From an uncultured Enterocloster sp. (GTDB lineage Bacteria; Bacillota; Clostridia; Lachnospirales; Lachnospiraceae): 53,677 bases of DNA. Below, piece by piece: positions 30,875 to 39,752 of the stretch. The notes beneath the pieces were generated by a model. It was not told the origin of the DNA. It searched no databases and saw nothing but the letters and a program-made list of their open reading frames with translations. Each line of letters begins with the position of its first letter. The first letter of the stretch is position 1. The position numbers and the translations under genes were made by a program. The DNA lies in the NCBI GenBank assembly GCA_944384065.1, contig CALWRY010000010.1, forward strand, positions 1 through 53,677, given 5' to 3'.

Positions 30875-32731
30875 ATGGGAAAGACAGCAGGAAGGACTGT
30901 GGCTATAGGGATACAGGATTTTGGGGATTTGATCCGGAAGGGCTATTTTTATGTGGATAAGACAGATTTTATCCGGGAGTGGTGGGAGAGCGGGGACAGC
31001 GTGACGCTGATTACCCGCCCGCGCCGGTTTGGGAAGACATTAAATATGAGCATGGTGGAGCATTTTTTTTCTGTGGACTGCGCCGGGCAGGAAGAGCTGT
31101 TTGAAGGACTCTCGATCTGGGAGTATGAGGAGTACCGCAGGATTCAGGGGACGTATCCGCTGATTAGCCTGTCCTTTGCCAACGTGAAGGAGAGAGATTA
31201 TGATACGGCCTGCTACCGGATGCGGCAGCTTCTGATGAAGCAATATGAGAAGGCTTCCTTTCTTCTGGACAGTGAGGCGCTGTCGGATACGGAGAAAATG
31301 TATTTTAAGCGCATGCGGCTGGATATGAGTGAGAAGGATGCGCCTATGGCGCTTTATAACCTGTCGGATTTCTTGTACCGGTATTATGGAAAAAAGGTTA
31401 TCATTTTACTGGATGAATATGATACGCCGATGCAGGAGGCCTATGTGGATGGCTGCTGGGACGACCTTGCGGCATTTGCCAGGGGCTTGTTCAATTCCAC
31501 CTTTAAGACCAATCCCTGGCTGGAACGGGCAATTATGACAGGGATTACGCGTGTCAGCAAGGAATCGATTTTTTCTGACCTAAACAACCTGGAAGTGGTC
31601 ACGACCACATCGGATAAATATGCCGCGGCATTCGGCTTCACAGAACGGGAGGTGTTTGCGGGACTGGACGAGTGCGGGCGGGGAGACGAGAAGCCGCGGG
31701 TCAAAGAGTGGTATGACGGTTTTATTTTCGGGAGCCATAAAGACATCTACAATCCGTGGTCGATTTTAAATTTCCTGGATAAAGGGGAATATACGGCTTA
31801 CTGGGCGAATACCAGCTCCAACAGTCTGGTGAGCAAGCTGCTCCGGGAGGGGAGCCGGGATGTAAAGGAAACCTTTGAAAAGCTATTAAATGGGGAGACG
31901 ATTCGGATGCCCATTGATGAACAGATCGTGTACAACCAGTTGGACGGGAATGCGAAAGCGGTCTGGAGCCTGCTGCTGGCCAGCGGCTATCTGAAAGTCC
32001 TTTCTTATGAAAAGCAAAATGAGCGGTCAGAGAGGCCAATGCCAGAGTATGAGCTCGCGCTGACAAATCTGGAAGTAAAGCGGATGTTCCAGAACATGGT
32101 TCAGGACTGGTTTTCGCAGACTGACGCGGATTATAATGATTTTATCAGAGCTATGCTGGCGGATGATGTGGAAGCAATGAATGAATACATGAACCGCGTG
32201 GCATTCAGCACATTCAGCTATTTTGATACCGGAAGAAATTCTTATAAGGAGGAACCGGAACGGTTTTACCATGGTTTTGTCCTGGGGCTTATGGTAGATT
32301 TACAGGACAGGTATTTTATTACATCTAACAGAGAAAGCGGCTTCGGAAGGTATGATGTGATTTTGGAGCCGAAGAAGCCGGAAAAGGATGACGCCATTAT
32401 CCTGGAGTTTGTTACTACTCAGCCGTGCGCGGATATAGGCCCCGGATGCTTTCCAAGCTTGCTTGAGAGGGCATCTGGGGGCCTATATCCGCATAGGGAT
32501 GACAATCCCGGCTTCTTGACCGCGCTTATGTGCGGTCAAGAAGATGCACGGCTGAGTAGTGACTTGTTCAATAGCAGAAGGGAAAGCAGCCTGGAAGATA
32601 CAGTTGAGGCGGCCCGGCGCCAGATCGAGGAGAAGCAGTACGCCGCGCAGCTGAAGGCCCGTGGAATCGCCCCGGACCATATCCGAAGCTATGGCTTCGC
32701 CTTCCAGGGGAAGAAGGTATTGATCGGATAG
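30875..32731 (+). CDS. AAA-ATPase/PD-(D/E)XK nuclease-like protein, nuclease site interrupted
   Basis: A 618-aa protein of the AAA-ATPase-like/PDDEXK_9 family common in gut anaerobes. The N-terminal part has FGDLIRKGYFYVDKT and RPRRFGKTLNMSMVEHFF (P-loop region), and VIILLDEYDTPMQEAY is the Walker B-like block. The C-terminal nuclease domain has RYDVILEP and IILEF, where family members continue with K-V to form the E-x-K site. Here a 153-bp palindromic element replaces K-V and adds 51 codons in frame. After it the frame resumes with FNSRRESSLEDTVEAA and ends normally with GFAFQGKKVLIG. The nuclease is predicted inactive. The start follows AGGAGGTAGGC; earlier in-frame ATGs lack a site. Function of intact relatives is unproven. 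Confidence 0.82.
   Translation: MGKTAGRTVAIGIQDFGDLIRKGYFYVDKTDFIREWWESGDSVTLITRPRRFGKTLNMSMVEHFFSVDCAGQEELFEGLSIWEYEEYRRIQGTYPLISLSFANVKERDYDTACYRMRQLLMKQYEKASFLLDSEALSDTEKMYFKRMRLDMSEKDAPMALYNLSDFLYRYYGKKVIILLDEYDTPMQEAYVDGCWDDLAAFARGLFNSTFKTNPWLERAIMTGITRVSKESIFSDLNNLEVVTTTSDKYAAAFGFTEREVFAGLDECGRGDEKPRVKEWYDGFIFGSHKDIYNPWSILNFLDKGEYTAYWANTSSNSLVSKLLREGSRDVKETFEKLLNGETIRMPIDEQIVYNQLDGNAKAVWSLLLASGYLKVLSYEKQNERSERPMPEYELALTNLEVKRMFQNMVQDWFSQTDADYNDFIRAMLADDVEAMNEYMNRVAFSTFSYFDTGRNSYKEEPERFYHGFVLGLMVDLQDRYFITSNRESGFGRYDVILEPKKPEKDDAIILEFVTTQPCADIGPGCFPSLLERASGGLYPHRDDNPGFLTALMCGQEDARLSSDLFNSRRESSLEDTVEAARRQIEEKQYAAQLKARGIAPDHIRSYGFAFQGKKVLIG
32411..32563. repeat. 153-bp palindromic mobile repeat (MITE-like)
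   Basis: Outer arms GTTACTACTCAGCCGTGC (32411-32428) and its complement at 32546-32563 match in 17 of 18 bases. Inside, two more hairpins: GCGGATATAGGCCCC (32429-32443) with 32478-32492 (perfect 15 bp), and TTCTTGACCGC (32513-32523) with 32532-32542 (perfect 11 bp). It is 51 codons exactly and keeps the host frame open. A single-end copy lies at 51362-51388. No coding capacity; spread by an outside enzyme is inferred. Confidence 0.75.
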
Positions 32732-32778
32732 GGAGTTAAAACTCCCTATCCTCACAATTCCCTGTTTGGTGTATTTTT

Positions 32779-35163
32779 CTAAAACTTCGGCAGCTCCGGA
32801 AGCTCCAAATCGCAGGCCTCCCGAAGTTCCGCAATCATCTCGCCGTACACACCGTCCATTTCCTCCGGAATATAGGTGACTTCCATGTACCGGTAGTAGC
32901 CCTCCCTGCGCAGGGGCTGGGCGACCAGGAAGGAGATCCTGGCATTTTCTCCTTCCCAGAAGGAGATTTGCTTGGAGGCCATATCCACCTCTCCGTCATA
33001 GCGGGTTTCAAACACGCCTTCATCGTAAAGCTCCAGCCCTGACTCCACAATCTCTTCATAGGCCCGGTCCACAATGGGCTGGGGTCCCTCCGGGGAGTAG
33101 AAGGCCTCCGCGAAAATGCGCAGGCCGTGAGCCTGTGAGCGGACGGATGTCCCGTCCTCCCCGTATTCTACCTCACCGCCGTAGGGGAGAGGGATCCGCA
33201 TATACTGGGAACCGCCGTAGGGCGAGACGATAAAGGCAATCCCTACATGCTCATAGCCCATTTCGCCTCCCTGGTGGTACATGGAGCGGTAATTCGCGTC
33301 GGTTGGGCCGGTCTGCTTCACATTCCGGAGCATATAGAGGATGGCAGCTTTGGCGGTTTCCTCGTCCTCCGCTCCTGTGCAGTCCGCCTCAATGCGGATC
33401 AGTGTGCCAATGGCGTTCTCCGCAAAGGAGACAGCGTTGAGGAGGGATCGGCCGTCGGAAAAGGTGACGGTCAGGAGACTGTGCAGGTAGATCACCTGGT
33501 CCTCCGCCGTAAACTCCGCCAGGCCATCCTCTGTCTCGGTGTCATTAAAGGAAAAACCTTCAAATCCGGCATCCATGCGGTGCTGTCCGATGGGCTCTGT
33601 CAGGGCATCCAGGGCGCTCTCCCTTGTCTGTCCCAGGCTCACGGTTATCCGGTAGACCGTACCGGTGTCCGGATCCGCAAATTCCCCGTCTCCCATCCGG
33701 GCCAGGCGGCTGTCTATCTGGAAAGTGACGCCCTTCTGCTCGTAGGAGCGGACAGACTCTGGCTCCTGTGCGCCTGCTTTTTTTGCAGAGGCCAATACAG
33801 AGGAGGCTCTCTCCATAAGCGTCCCGCCTCCCGCAACCGCGCCCGCAAAAGCGCCTCCCCCGGCAAAAATTGCTGTCAGGACCAGGGTGATAATTATAAA
33901 TCCCGCGTGTGCAGGGGCGGGGCCTCTTGGCGGCTCAAGGCCCGGAGCCGGGGCAAATCCCGGATAGGCCTTGGCAATGGTCATCCGTTTCCTCCACACA
34001 GTGGAAGGGTTCGCCTTTGTCCCGATTTTTGCCGGTTCATAGGAGACATGCCAGGCCCACGGGTTCTCCCATTCTGGCTGCAGTTTTTCCAGACACAGGA
34101 CACAGCGTCCAAGGGCGCTATCCGGCGCGGTACGCTCTGCGGCGACTGACTGAATGGCCCGCTCGATGGCATATTTGGCCCGGCTCTTTTCCTCATCCGA
34201 AAGCTTTTCCCAGAGAATTTCTTTCCGCATATGGATGCCCTGGGTAAAATGGTAGGTCTTGATGGCATTCAGACGGGCAAGATCCACCCGCCAGATTTTC
34301 CCGATTCTCCGTACAAAGATCCACTGCCAGGCAAAGCAAGGCGCAAACAGCAGCAGGGCGGCCAGTGTCAGAAGCAGCAGGGCGGCGAATATTCCGATCA
34401 TCTGTCCAAGAAACACCGGATGGAGCCACTCGGGAACCAGCGTATGCCCCATGGCCAGACCGCATATCATAAGGCAGAGTACCAGCAGGGGAATGCACAG
34501 ACTGAACCGCAGACGCCGCATCCATCCGGCCGCAGCGGGATAATATTGGGTAGGCTCCACCGCTTCCCTGCCAGGGGAAGACGCCCCGCTCCGCTGCTGG
34601 GGCTGCGCGTATCCGTTCGCATGCGCATATCCGTTCGCATGCGCGTATCCGTTCGTCTGCGCATATCCATTTGCCTGTGCAGATCCGTCCGTCTGCGTGT
34701 ACCCGCGTCGCTCCTCCTCACGCGCCTCTTTCCTGCTCTGGCCGTATGCGGCGAATAGGCTGGGCACAGCCCCCAGCAGGGTAAAGAGATAGAGAAGCGC
34801 CAGATCCGCGAAATAGGCTGAAGTGTCCAGAACCCCTTCCTCTAAAAGCGCGTCCAGACTGCGGAATGCAGCGAAGACGCCCATTTCCCCGGCCTCCGAC
34901 ACCAGCAAAGCATATTGAAGCTTATTGGCCATGTAGGTCATGGCAAGAATCAGGCAGGAGGAGAACAGGATTCCCTTCCTGCTCAGTACTCCTGCGAACC
35001 GCCGGTAGCCCCGCAGCGCGCAGACTGCCATGATAACGCCGCAGAATGAGGCGGTATATCCCAGCTGTCCTACCAGAACAATGCAGGCAGCTCCCACGAA
35101 AGAGCCCAGAAATGCTCCGGTCATTCCTGCGATAAAATGATCCTCCCTTTTTTGTTCTCTCAT
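32779..35163 (-). CDS. Large membrane protein with tandem NGYAxx hexapeptides
   Basis: About 794 aa, family not recognised. Four hydrophobic stretches lie in residues 15-140, then a low-complexity segment of NGYAHA/NGYAQT repeats (five 18-bp units) is followed by two more helices (SLCIPLLVLCLMICGLAMG; FAALLLLTLAALLLFA). A cytoplasmic-looking domain ends at another helix (GFIIITLVLTAIFAGGGAFAGAVAGG), and about 340 residues follow, probably outside, with beta-rich blocks (GVTFQIDSRLARMGDGEF, GGEMGYEHVGIAFIVSPYGG). GGAG lies 8 nt before the ATG at 35163; an ATG two codons earlier is possible. It is last in a four-gene operon. A role in envelope sensing or transport is only a guess. Confidence 0.7.
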   Translation of the reverse strand: MREQKREDHFIAGMTGAFLGSFVGAACIVLVGQLGYTASFCGVIMAVCALRGYRRFAGVLSRKGILFSSCLILAMTYMANKLQYALLVSEAGEMGVFAAFRSLDALLEEGVLDTSAYFADLALLYLFTLLGAVPSLFAAYGQSRKEAREEERRGYTQTDGSAQANGYAQTNGYAHANGYAHANGYAQPQQRSGASSPGREAVEPTQYYPAAAGWMRRLRFSLCIPLLVLCLMICGLAMGHTLVPEWLHPVFLGQMIGIFAALLLLTLAALLLFAPCFAWQWIFVRRIGKIWRVDLARLNAIKTYHFTQGIHMRKEILWEKLSDEEKSRAKYAIERAIQSVAAERTAPDSALGRCVLCLEKLQPEWENPWAWHVSYEPAKIGTKANPSTVWRKRMTIAKAYPGFAPAPGLEPPRGPAPAHAGFIIITLVLTAIFAGGGAFAGAVAGGGTLMERASSVLASAKKAGAQEPESVRSYEQKGVTFQIDSRLARMGDGEFADPDTGTVYRITVSLGQTRESALDALTEPIGQHRMDAGFEGFSFNDTETEDGLAEFTAEDQVIYLHSLLTVTFSDGRSLLNAVSFAENAIGTLIRIEADCTGAEDEETAKAAILYMLRNVKQTGPTDANYRSMYHQGGEMGYEHVGIAFIVSPYGGSQYMRIPLPYGGEVEYGEDGTSVRSQAHGLRIFAEAFYSPEGPQPIVDRAYEEIVESGLELYDEGVFETRYDGEVDMASKQISFWEGENARISFLVAQPLRREGYYRYMEVTYIPEEMDGVYGEMIAELREACDLELPELPKF
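34607..34696. repeat. 18-bp tandem repeat, five units
   Basis: Units of 18 bp (GCGTATCCGTTCGCATGC and variants) encode hexapeptide repeats NGYAHA/NGYAQT on the minus strand. The last unit is the most diverged. Such exact 18-bp units may vary in number between strains by slippage. Confidence 0.85.
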
Positions 35164-35178
35164 CGTCATTTCTCCATT

Positions 35179-35343
35179 CTACTTCTGTCTTGTCTGCTTT
35201 TTTGGCGCAGGATCATCCAGCATCTGGCCGAACCGGTCGGTCAGAACCTCCTTGGACAAGGAAAGTTCAAAAGGCGCCTCCGCATAGGGGATGACCCGCC
35301 CCTTCCAGAGCTTTCGGTAGAGGGCCCACCGCCTGGCGGTCAT
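35179..35343 (-). CDS. Small hypothetical protein, ATGA-coupled
   Basis: A 54-aa basic protein (MTARRWALYRKLWKGRVIPY ... LDDPAPKKQTRQK) of unknown function. Its ATG overlaps the stop of the DUF1266-like gene as ATGA, and GGAGGAG lies 11 nt upstream, so it could be translated by coupling. An alternative reading is that a frameshift split a longer DUF1266-like protein and this is its C-terminus. The overlap matches the ATGA style between the two genes upstream. The following gene starts 16 nt after its stop. Confidence 0.5.
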   Translation of the reverse strand: MTARRWALYRKLWKGRVIPYAEAPFELSLSKEVLTDRFGQMLDDPAPKKQTRQK

Positions 35344-35804
35344 GGACTGGGGATCTCCTCCATGCTCAGATAGCCGCACAGATAACACCACTGGGACACC
35401 AGACAGCAGCGGCCCACATCCCAGCCCAGAAGCGCGTTCTCCCCATAGCGGCGCCAGGCAGACAGCATTTTGGGCAGATAGCTGTCTTCGTTGGCACTGG
35501 GATTGACGGCTTTTGCGGCCTCGATGAGTTCTTCCTCTCCGCAGCCGGAATACACAGCCTCCAATAGGCTTTTCTTCAGCGATGGCACATAGTTCTTTTC
35601 TCCAACGGGATTTCCGGCCCCTCCCAGATAGCGGAAGGTGCCCTTATTTGCCGCGATCAAAATGGAGCCGGCGGCATTCAGCCACCGCAGAGTGGGGGAT
35701 AGTCTGTTCAGCCAATCCTTCCGCTTCTCCCATGGACGGAATATGTGTCTTAGTATCAGAATGAGCGCAAGCGTACCTATTACAGCAATTAAAAATACCT
35801 TCAT
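35340..35804 (-). CDS. DUF1266-like membrane-anchored protein
   Basis: A 154-aa protein with an N-terminal transmembrane helix (FLIAVIGTLALILILRHIF). The C-terminal half carries the conserved pattern ENALLGWDVGRCCLVSQW with CGYLSMEE, similar to the AWDxxRxxxLxxxGYxxGYxxxEE core of DUF1266. It stops soon after that motif, where DUF1266 proteins normally continue for some 40-60 residues, so it is short and may be truncated by a frameshift. It overlaps the DUF3137-like gene as ATGA. Function unknown. Confidence 0.6.
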   Translation of the reverse strand: MKVFLIAVIGTLALILILRHIFRPWEKRKDWLNRLSPTLRWLNAAGSILIAANKGTFRYLGGAGNPVGEKNYVPSLKKSLLEAVYSGCGEEELIEAAKAVNPSANEDSYLPKMLSAWRRYGENALLGWDVGRCCLVSQWCYLCGYLSMEEIPSP

Positions 35805-36694
35805 TGTGCCTCCTTCTTCACGTGCGCAGCCTCCAGCAGAATGGAGCGGGCCTGCCGGCAGGCGACGTACAGTTCAGACTGGGAAAAGACCAGGTAGACC
35901 GCGTCCCCCGCTGTGTCGGCAAATGCGATGAGCCGCTCCAGGATCTGGGGCGTCAGGATGTAGAAGGCGTTGTGTTCCTCCTCGGCGAATACGGCGAACC
36001 GGGCGTTGAAGGCTTCACTCTCCGTCTGAATGGGGAGGGAACCCGCCTTTTTTGCCATATCATCCCGAAGCTTCCAGTCCATGACCTGAATATAACCGGA
36101 ACTGCTTTTTTGGCTGTCAAAGGTCTCGAAGCCGATGATCTGCCCTTCAAAGACGATATCGGGCAGGGACCGGCAGCCAGAGGCTCTTTTGCCCACCGAC
36201 ACGCTGCTGGCGCGGAACCGGGTCCCGTCCAGGATTCCCCTCAGCTCGTCCGACGCCTTGTAATAAGTAATCATGCAGCTGGGCAGCAGATTGAAGCGCT
36301 GCAGCTCCTGACGGGTAAAACCGCCCTGCGAATTGTAGCGGAGCTCGGAAAAGCCGGGCAGCTGCCGGATTGTGTCCAGCACATATTTATTTTTAAAGCT
36401 CACATTAAACAGGTTATACGCCTTCTGCCAGACCAGCATGACATAGAAAATATAGACGGTGCCTGCCAGTATGGCAGCCATAATCAGGCCGCCTGCCGTC
36501 CGGTATATCACGCCCAGAACGGCGCCGTCTGTGCCGGTTCCGGAGACGGCGATGAAAAGAAGCAGATTTTTTACGAGTACAAACCCTGCGAGTCGAAAAT
36601 CCCTCCCCGAGAAGGCTCCGTGCCCGCTGCCTGCGGGGCTGCTGCGGCCTCCCTGCCCCAGAGCTCCCGGCTGGTTTTGCAAAACGGTGCACAC
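35801..36694 (-). CDS. DUF3137-like membrane protein
   Basis: About 297 aa from a GTG start. Two hydrophobic segments ([36 protein letters not shown]) precede a soluble domain: [54 protein letters not shown]. This resembles DUF3137, found in membrane proteins of Gram-positive bacteria. The first 30 codons ([14 protein letters not shown]) are low-complexity and the start is uncertain; a frameshift near the 5' end is possible. It is first in the four-gene operon, coupled to the DUF1266-like gene. Function unknown. Confidence 0.55.
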   Translation of the reverse strand: MCTVLQNQPGALGQGGRSSPAGSGHGAFSGRDFRLAGFVLVKNLLLFIAVSGTGTDGAVLGVIYRTAGGLIMAAILAGTVYIFYVMLVWQKAYNLFNVSFKNKYVLDTIRQLPGFSELRYNSQGGFTRQELQRFNLLPSCMITYYKASDELRGILDGTRFRASSVSVGKRASGCRSLPDIVFEGQIIGFETFDSQKSSSGYIQVMDWKLRDDMAKKAGSLPIQTESEAFNARFAVFAEEEHNAFYILTPQILERLIAFADTAGDAVYLVFSQSELYVACRQARSILLEAAHVKKEAQ

Positions 36695-36797
36695 CTGCTA
36701 TTTTACCGTATATTCCCTTTTTTGTCATCCGCTGCGTGGGAGGGCGGTGCAGCTGCAGCGGACAGGGGGGCGGGACCTTAAAAATGGGAACCGTTTG

Positions 36798-36811
36798 CCC
36801 GCCGTCTGAAC
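36798..36811. repeat. Interspersed 14-bp sequence, copy 2
   Basis: The second copy of CCCGCCGTCTGAAC (first at 63-76), again between genes and again preceded by GTTTG/GTTTA. It lies 27 bp upstream of the LexA-type box of uvrA. Confidence 0.4.
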
Positions 36812-36837
36812 CATTGCTAAAAATGCGGAAGCAAAAA

Positions 36838-36851
36838 CGAACAAATGTTTG
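36838..36851. promoter_or_regulatory. LexA (SOS) box of uvrA
   Basis: CGAACAAATGTTTG matches the Gram-positive LexA dyad CGAAC-N4-GTTCG with one base differing (T for C in the right half). It overlaps the -35 of the uvrA promoter, the expected place for a repressor. SOS control of uvrA is well known in Firmicutes. Confidence 0.7.
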
Positions 36852-36877
36852 AAATGTGGGCCGAACTATGCTATACT
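36849..36877 (+). promoter_or_regulatory. Promoter of uvrA
   Basis: TTGAAA (36849-36854), 17-nt spacer, TATACT (36872-36877), leader of about 32 nt to the ATG. Confidence 0.7.
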
Positions 36878-36915
36878 GACAGCACAGAAACTCAATGAAT
36901 ACAGGAGCACGATAC

Positions 36916-39738
36916 ATGGCAAAGCAGTATATCAAGATTCGGGGGGCCAATGAGCACAACCTTAAAAATATTTCCGTGGATATTCCGCGCAACGAGCTGG
37001 TGGTCCTCACCGGACTTTCCGGGTCAGGGAAGTCCTCCCTGGCCTTTGACACCATATATGCGGAGGGGCAGAGGCGGTACATGGAGTCCCTGTCCTCCTA
37101 CGCCAGGCAGTTTCTGGGGCAGATGGAGAAGCCGGATGTGGAGAGCATCGAGGGACTCTCACCAGCTATTTCCATTGATCAGAAGTCTACCAACCGGAAT
37201 CCCCGTTCCACTGTGGGGACGGTGACGGAGATTTACGACTATATGCGCCTTCTCTACGCGCGGGTGGGCATTCCCCACTGCCCCAAGTGCGGGAAGGAGA
37301 TTCACAAGCAGACCATTGACCAGATGGTGGACCAGATTATGGCTATGCCGGAGCGGACCCGCATCCAGCTTCTGGCCCCGGTGGTTCGGGGGCGCAAGGG
37401 CGAGCACGCCAAGGTGCTGGAGCAGGCCAGAAAGAGCGGCTACGTCCGGGTGCGGATCGACGGGAACCTCTATGAGCTCTCCGAGGACATCAAGCTGGAG
37501 AAGAACATCAAGCACAACATCGAGATTGTGGTGGACCGGCTGGCGGTGCGGGAGGGCATTGAGACCCGGCTGACGGATTCCATTGAGACGGTGATGGCCT
37601 TAAGCGGCGGCCTGATGACCGTGGATGTGGTGGGAGGGGAGCCGGTGAATTTCAGCCAGAGCTTTTCCTGCCCGGACTGCGGCATCAGCATCGACGAGGT
37701 GGAGCCCAGAAGCTTTTCCTTCAACAACCCCTTCGGCGCCTGCCCGGAGTGCTTTGGCCTGGGCTACAAGATGGAGTTTGACGCGGATCTGATGATTCCG
37801 GACAAGTCCCTGTCCATCAGCCAGGGGGCTATTGTGGTGCTGGGCTGGCAGTCCTGTACGGACAAGGGGAGCTTTACCAGGGCGATTCTGGACGCCCTCT
37901 GCGAGGAGTACCATTTTGACCTGGACACGCCCTTTGAGGACTACCCACAGGAGATCAAGGACATTCTGCTCTACGGCACCAAAGGCCATGAGGTGAAGGT
38001 CCGCTATAAGAGCCAGCGGGGCGAGGGCATCTATGATGTGGCCTTTGAGGGCCTTTTGGAAAATGTGAACCGGCGCTACAAGGAGACCTTCTCCGAGGCC
38101 TCCAAGGCAGAGTACGAGACCTACATGCGGATTACTCCCTGCCCGGTGTGCAAGGGCCAGCGCTTAAAGAAAGAGTCATTGGCTGTGACCGTGGGCGGGT
38201 TAAATATTTACCAGGCCACCAATATGTCCATTGTGAAGTTTAAGGATTTTATGGACAATCTGGAGCTGACGCCTATGCAGCAGACCATCGGGGCATCTAT
38301 TTTAAAGGAAATCCGCGCCCGCATCTGCTTCCTCATCGACGTGGGATTGGATTATCTGTCCCTGTCGCGGGCCACAGGCACCTTGTCCGGCGGGGAGGCC
38401 CAGCGCATCCGCCTGGCCACTCAGATCGGCTCCGGCCTGGTGGGCGTGGCCTACATTCTGGATGAGCCCAGCATCGGTCTGCACCAGAGGGACAACGATA
38501 AGCTTTTAAAGACCCTGCTGCACCTGCGGGATTTGGGCAACAGCGTGCTGGTGGTGGAGCACGATGAGGACACCATGCGGGCCGCGGACTGTATTGTGGA
38601 TATCGGGCCCGGAGCGGGAGAGCACGGGGGACAGGTGGTGGCCATCGGCACGGCCCAGGAGATTATGGAAAATCCGGACTCCATCACCGGGGCGTATTTG
38701 AGCGGACGGCTTCGGATTCCGGTGCCGGAGAAGCGCAGGACGCCCACGGGCTGGATTACCGTGCGGAAGGCAGCGGAGAATAACCTGAAAAATATCGACG
38801 TCTCCTTCCCTCTGGGAGTGATGACCTGCGTCACCGGTGTCTCCGGATCCGGCAAGAGCTCCCTGGTGAATGAGATTTTATACAAGGCGCTCGCCAAGAA
38901 GCTGAACCGGGCCAGGACCATTCCGGGGAAGCATAAGTGCATCGACGGGGCGGAGCAGCTGGACAAGATTATCGCCATTGACCAGTCGCCCATTGGCCGG
39001 ACGCCCCGGTCCAACCCGGCCACCTACACCGGGGTATTTGACCTTATCCGGGATCTCTTCGCGTCCACCACGGACGCCAAGGCCAAGGGGTATTCCAAGG
39101 GCCGTTTCAGCTTTAATGTGAAGGGAGGGCGCTGCGAGGCCTGCTCCGGCGACGGCATTATCAAGATAGAGATGCATTTTCTTCCGGACGTGTATGTGCC
39201 CTGTGAGGTCTGCGGCGGGAAGCGCTATAACCGGGAGACGCTGGAGGTAAAGTACAAGGGGAAGAATATTTACGATGTGCTGAATATGACAGTGGAGGAG
39301 GCGCTCAAATTTTTCGAGCACGTGCCCTCCATCACGCGGAAGATTCAGACGCTCTACGATGTGGGCCTGGGCTATATCCGTCTGGGGCAGCCCTCCACAG
39401 AGCTCTCCGGAGGGGAGGCCCAGCGGATTAAGCTGGCCACGGAGCTCTCCAAGCGGGGCACGGGAAAGACCATTTACATCCTGGACGAGCCCACCACAGG
39501 TCTTCACTTCGCGGATGTGCAGAAGTTAATCGACATCCTGCGCCGTCTTTCCGACGGGGGCAATACGGTGGTGGTCATCGAGCACAACCTGGATGTGATT
39601 AAGACAGCGGATTATATCATCGACATCGGACCCGAGGGCGGCGACAAGGGAGGCACTGTGATTGCTAAGGGCACGCCGGAGGAGGTGGCAAAGAATCCGG
39701 TGTCTTATACGGGGAAATATGTAGGCAGACTTTTGTAA
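36916..39738 (+). CDS. uvrA: Excinuclease ABC subunit A
   Basis: A 940-aa DNA damage-recognition ATPase of nucleotide excision repair. It is a tandem ABC ATPase: Walker [10 protein letters not shown] (about 32-40) and GVSGSGKSS (about 640), signatures LSGGEAQRI twice. Zinc motifs are visible (CPKCGKEIH near 120, [17 protein letters not shown] and [10 protein letters not shown]). The length is complete. The start at 36916 is chosen because AGGAG lies about 10 nt before it; an in-frame ATG seven codons earlier lacks a site. The promoter overlaps a LexA box, so it should be DNA-damage inducible. No uvrB is adjacent here. Confidence 0.97.
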   Translation: MAKQYIKIRGANEHNLKNISVDIPRNELVVLTGLSGSGKSSLAFDTIYAEGQRRYMESLSSYARQFLGQMEKPDVESIEGLSPAISIDQKSTNRNPRSTVGTVTEIYDYMRLLYARVGIPHCPKCGKEIHKQTIDQMVDQIMAMPERTRIQLLAPVVRGRKGEHAKVLEQARKSGYVRVRIDGNLYELSEDIKLEKNIKHNIEIVVDRLAVREGIETRLTDSIETVMALSGGLMTVDVVGGEPVNFSQSFSCPDCGISIDEVEPRSFSFNNPFGACPECFGLGYKMEFDADLMIPDKSLSISQGAIVVLGWQSCTDKGSFTRAILDALCEEYHFDLDTPFEDYPQEIKDILLYGTKGHEVKVRYKSQRGEGIYDVAFEGLLENVNRRYKETFSEASKAEYETYMRITPCPVCKGQRLKKESLAVTVGGLNIYQATNMSIVKFKDFMDNLELTPMQQTIGASILKEIRARICFLIDVGLDYLSLSRATGTLSGGEAQRIRLATQIGSGLVGVAYILDEPSIGLHQRDNDKLLKTLLHLRDLGNSVLVVEHDEDTMRAADCIVDIGPGAGEHGGQVVAIGTAQEIMENPDSITGAYLSGRLRIPVPEKRRTPTGWITVRKAAENNLKNIDVSFPLGVMTCVTGVSGSGKSSLVNEILYKALAKKLNRARTIPGKHKCIDGAEQLDKIIAIDQSPIGRTPRSNPATYTGVFDLIRDLFASTTDAKAKGYSKGRFSFNVKGGRCEACSGDGIIKIEMHFLPDVYVPCEVCGGKRYNRETLEVKYKGKNIYDVLNMTVEEALKFFEHVPSITRKIQTLYDVGLGYIRLGQPSTELSGGEAQRIKLATELSKRGTGKTIYILDEPTTGLHFADVQKLIDILRRLSDGGNTVVVIEHNLDVIKTADYIIDIGPEGGDKGGTVIAKGTPEEVAKNPVSYTGKYVGRLL

Positions 39739-39752
39739 GAGAAAGGGGGATT

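Noticed and set aside
33247-34149. A 300-codon plus-strand open frame opposite the large membrane protein
   Set aside because: Antisense to a gene with membrane segments and repeats; the composition is that of a shadow frame.
34607-34696. Short repeats as a CRISPR array
   Set aside because: Units are 18 bp without spacers and encode in-frame hexapeptides in a membrane protein.
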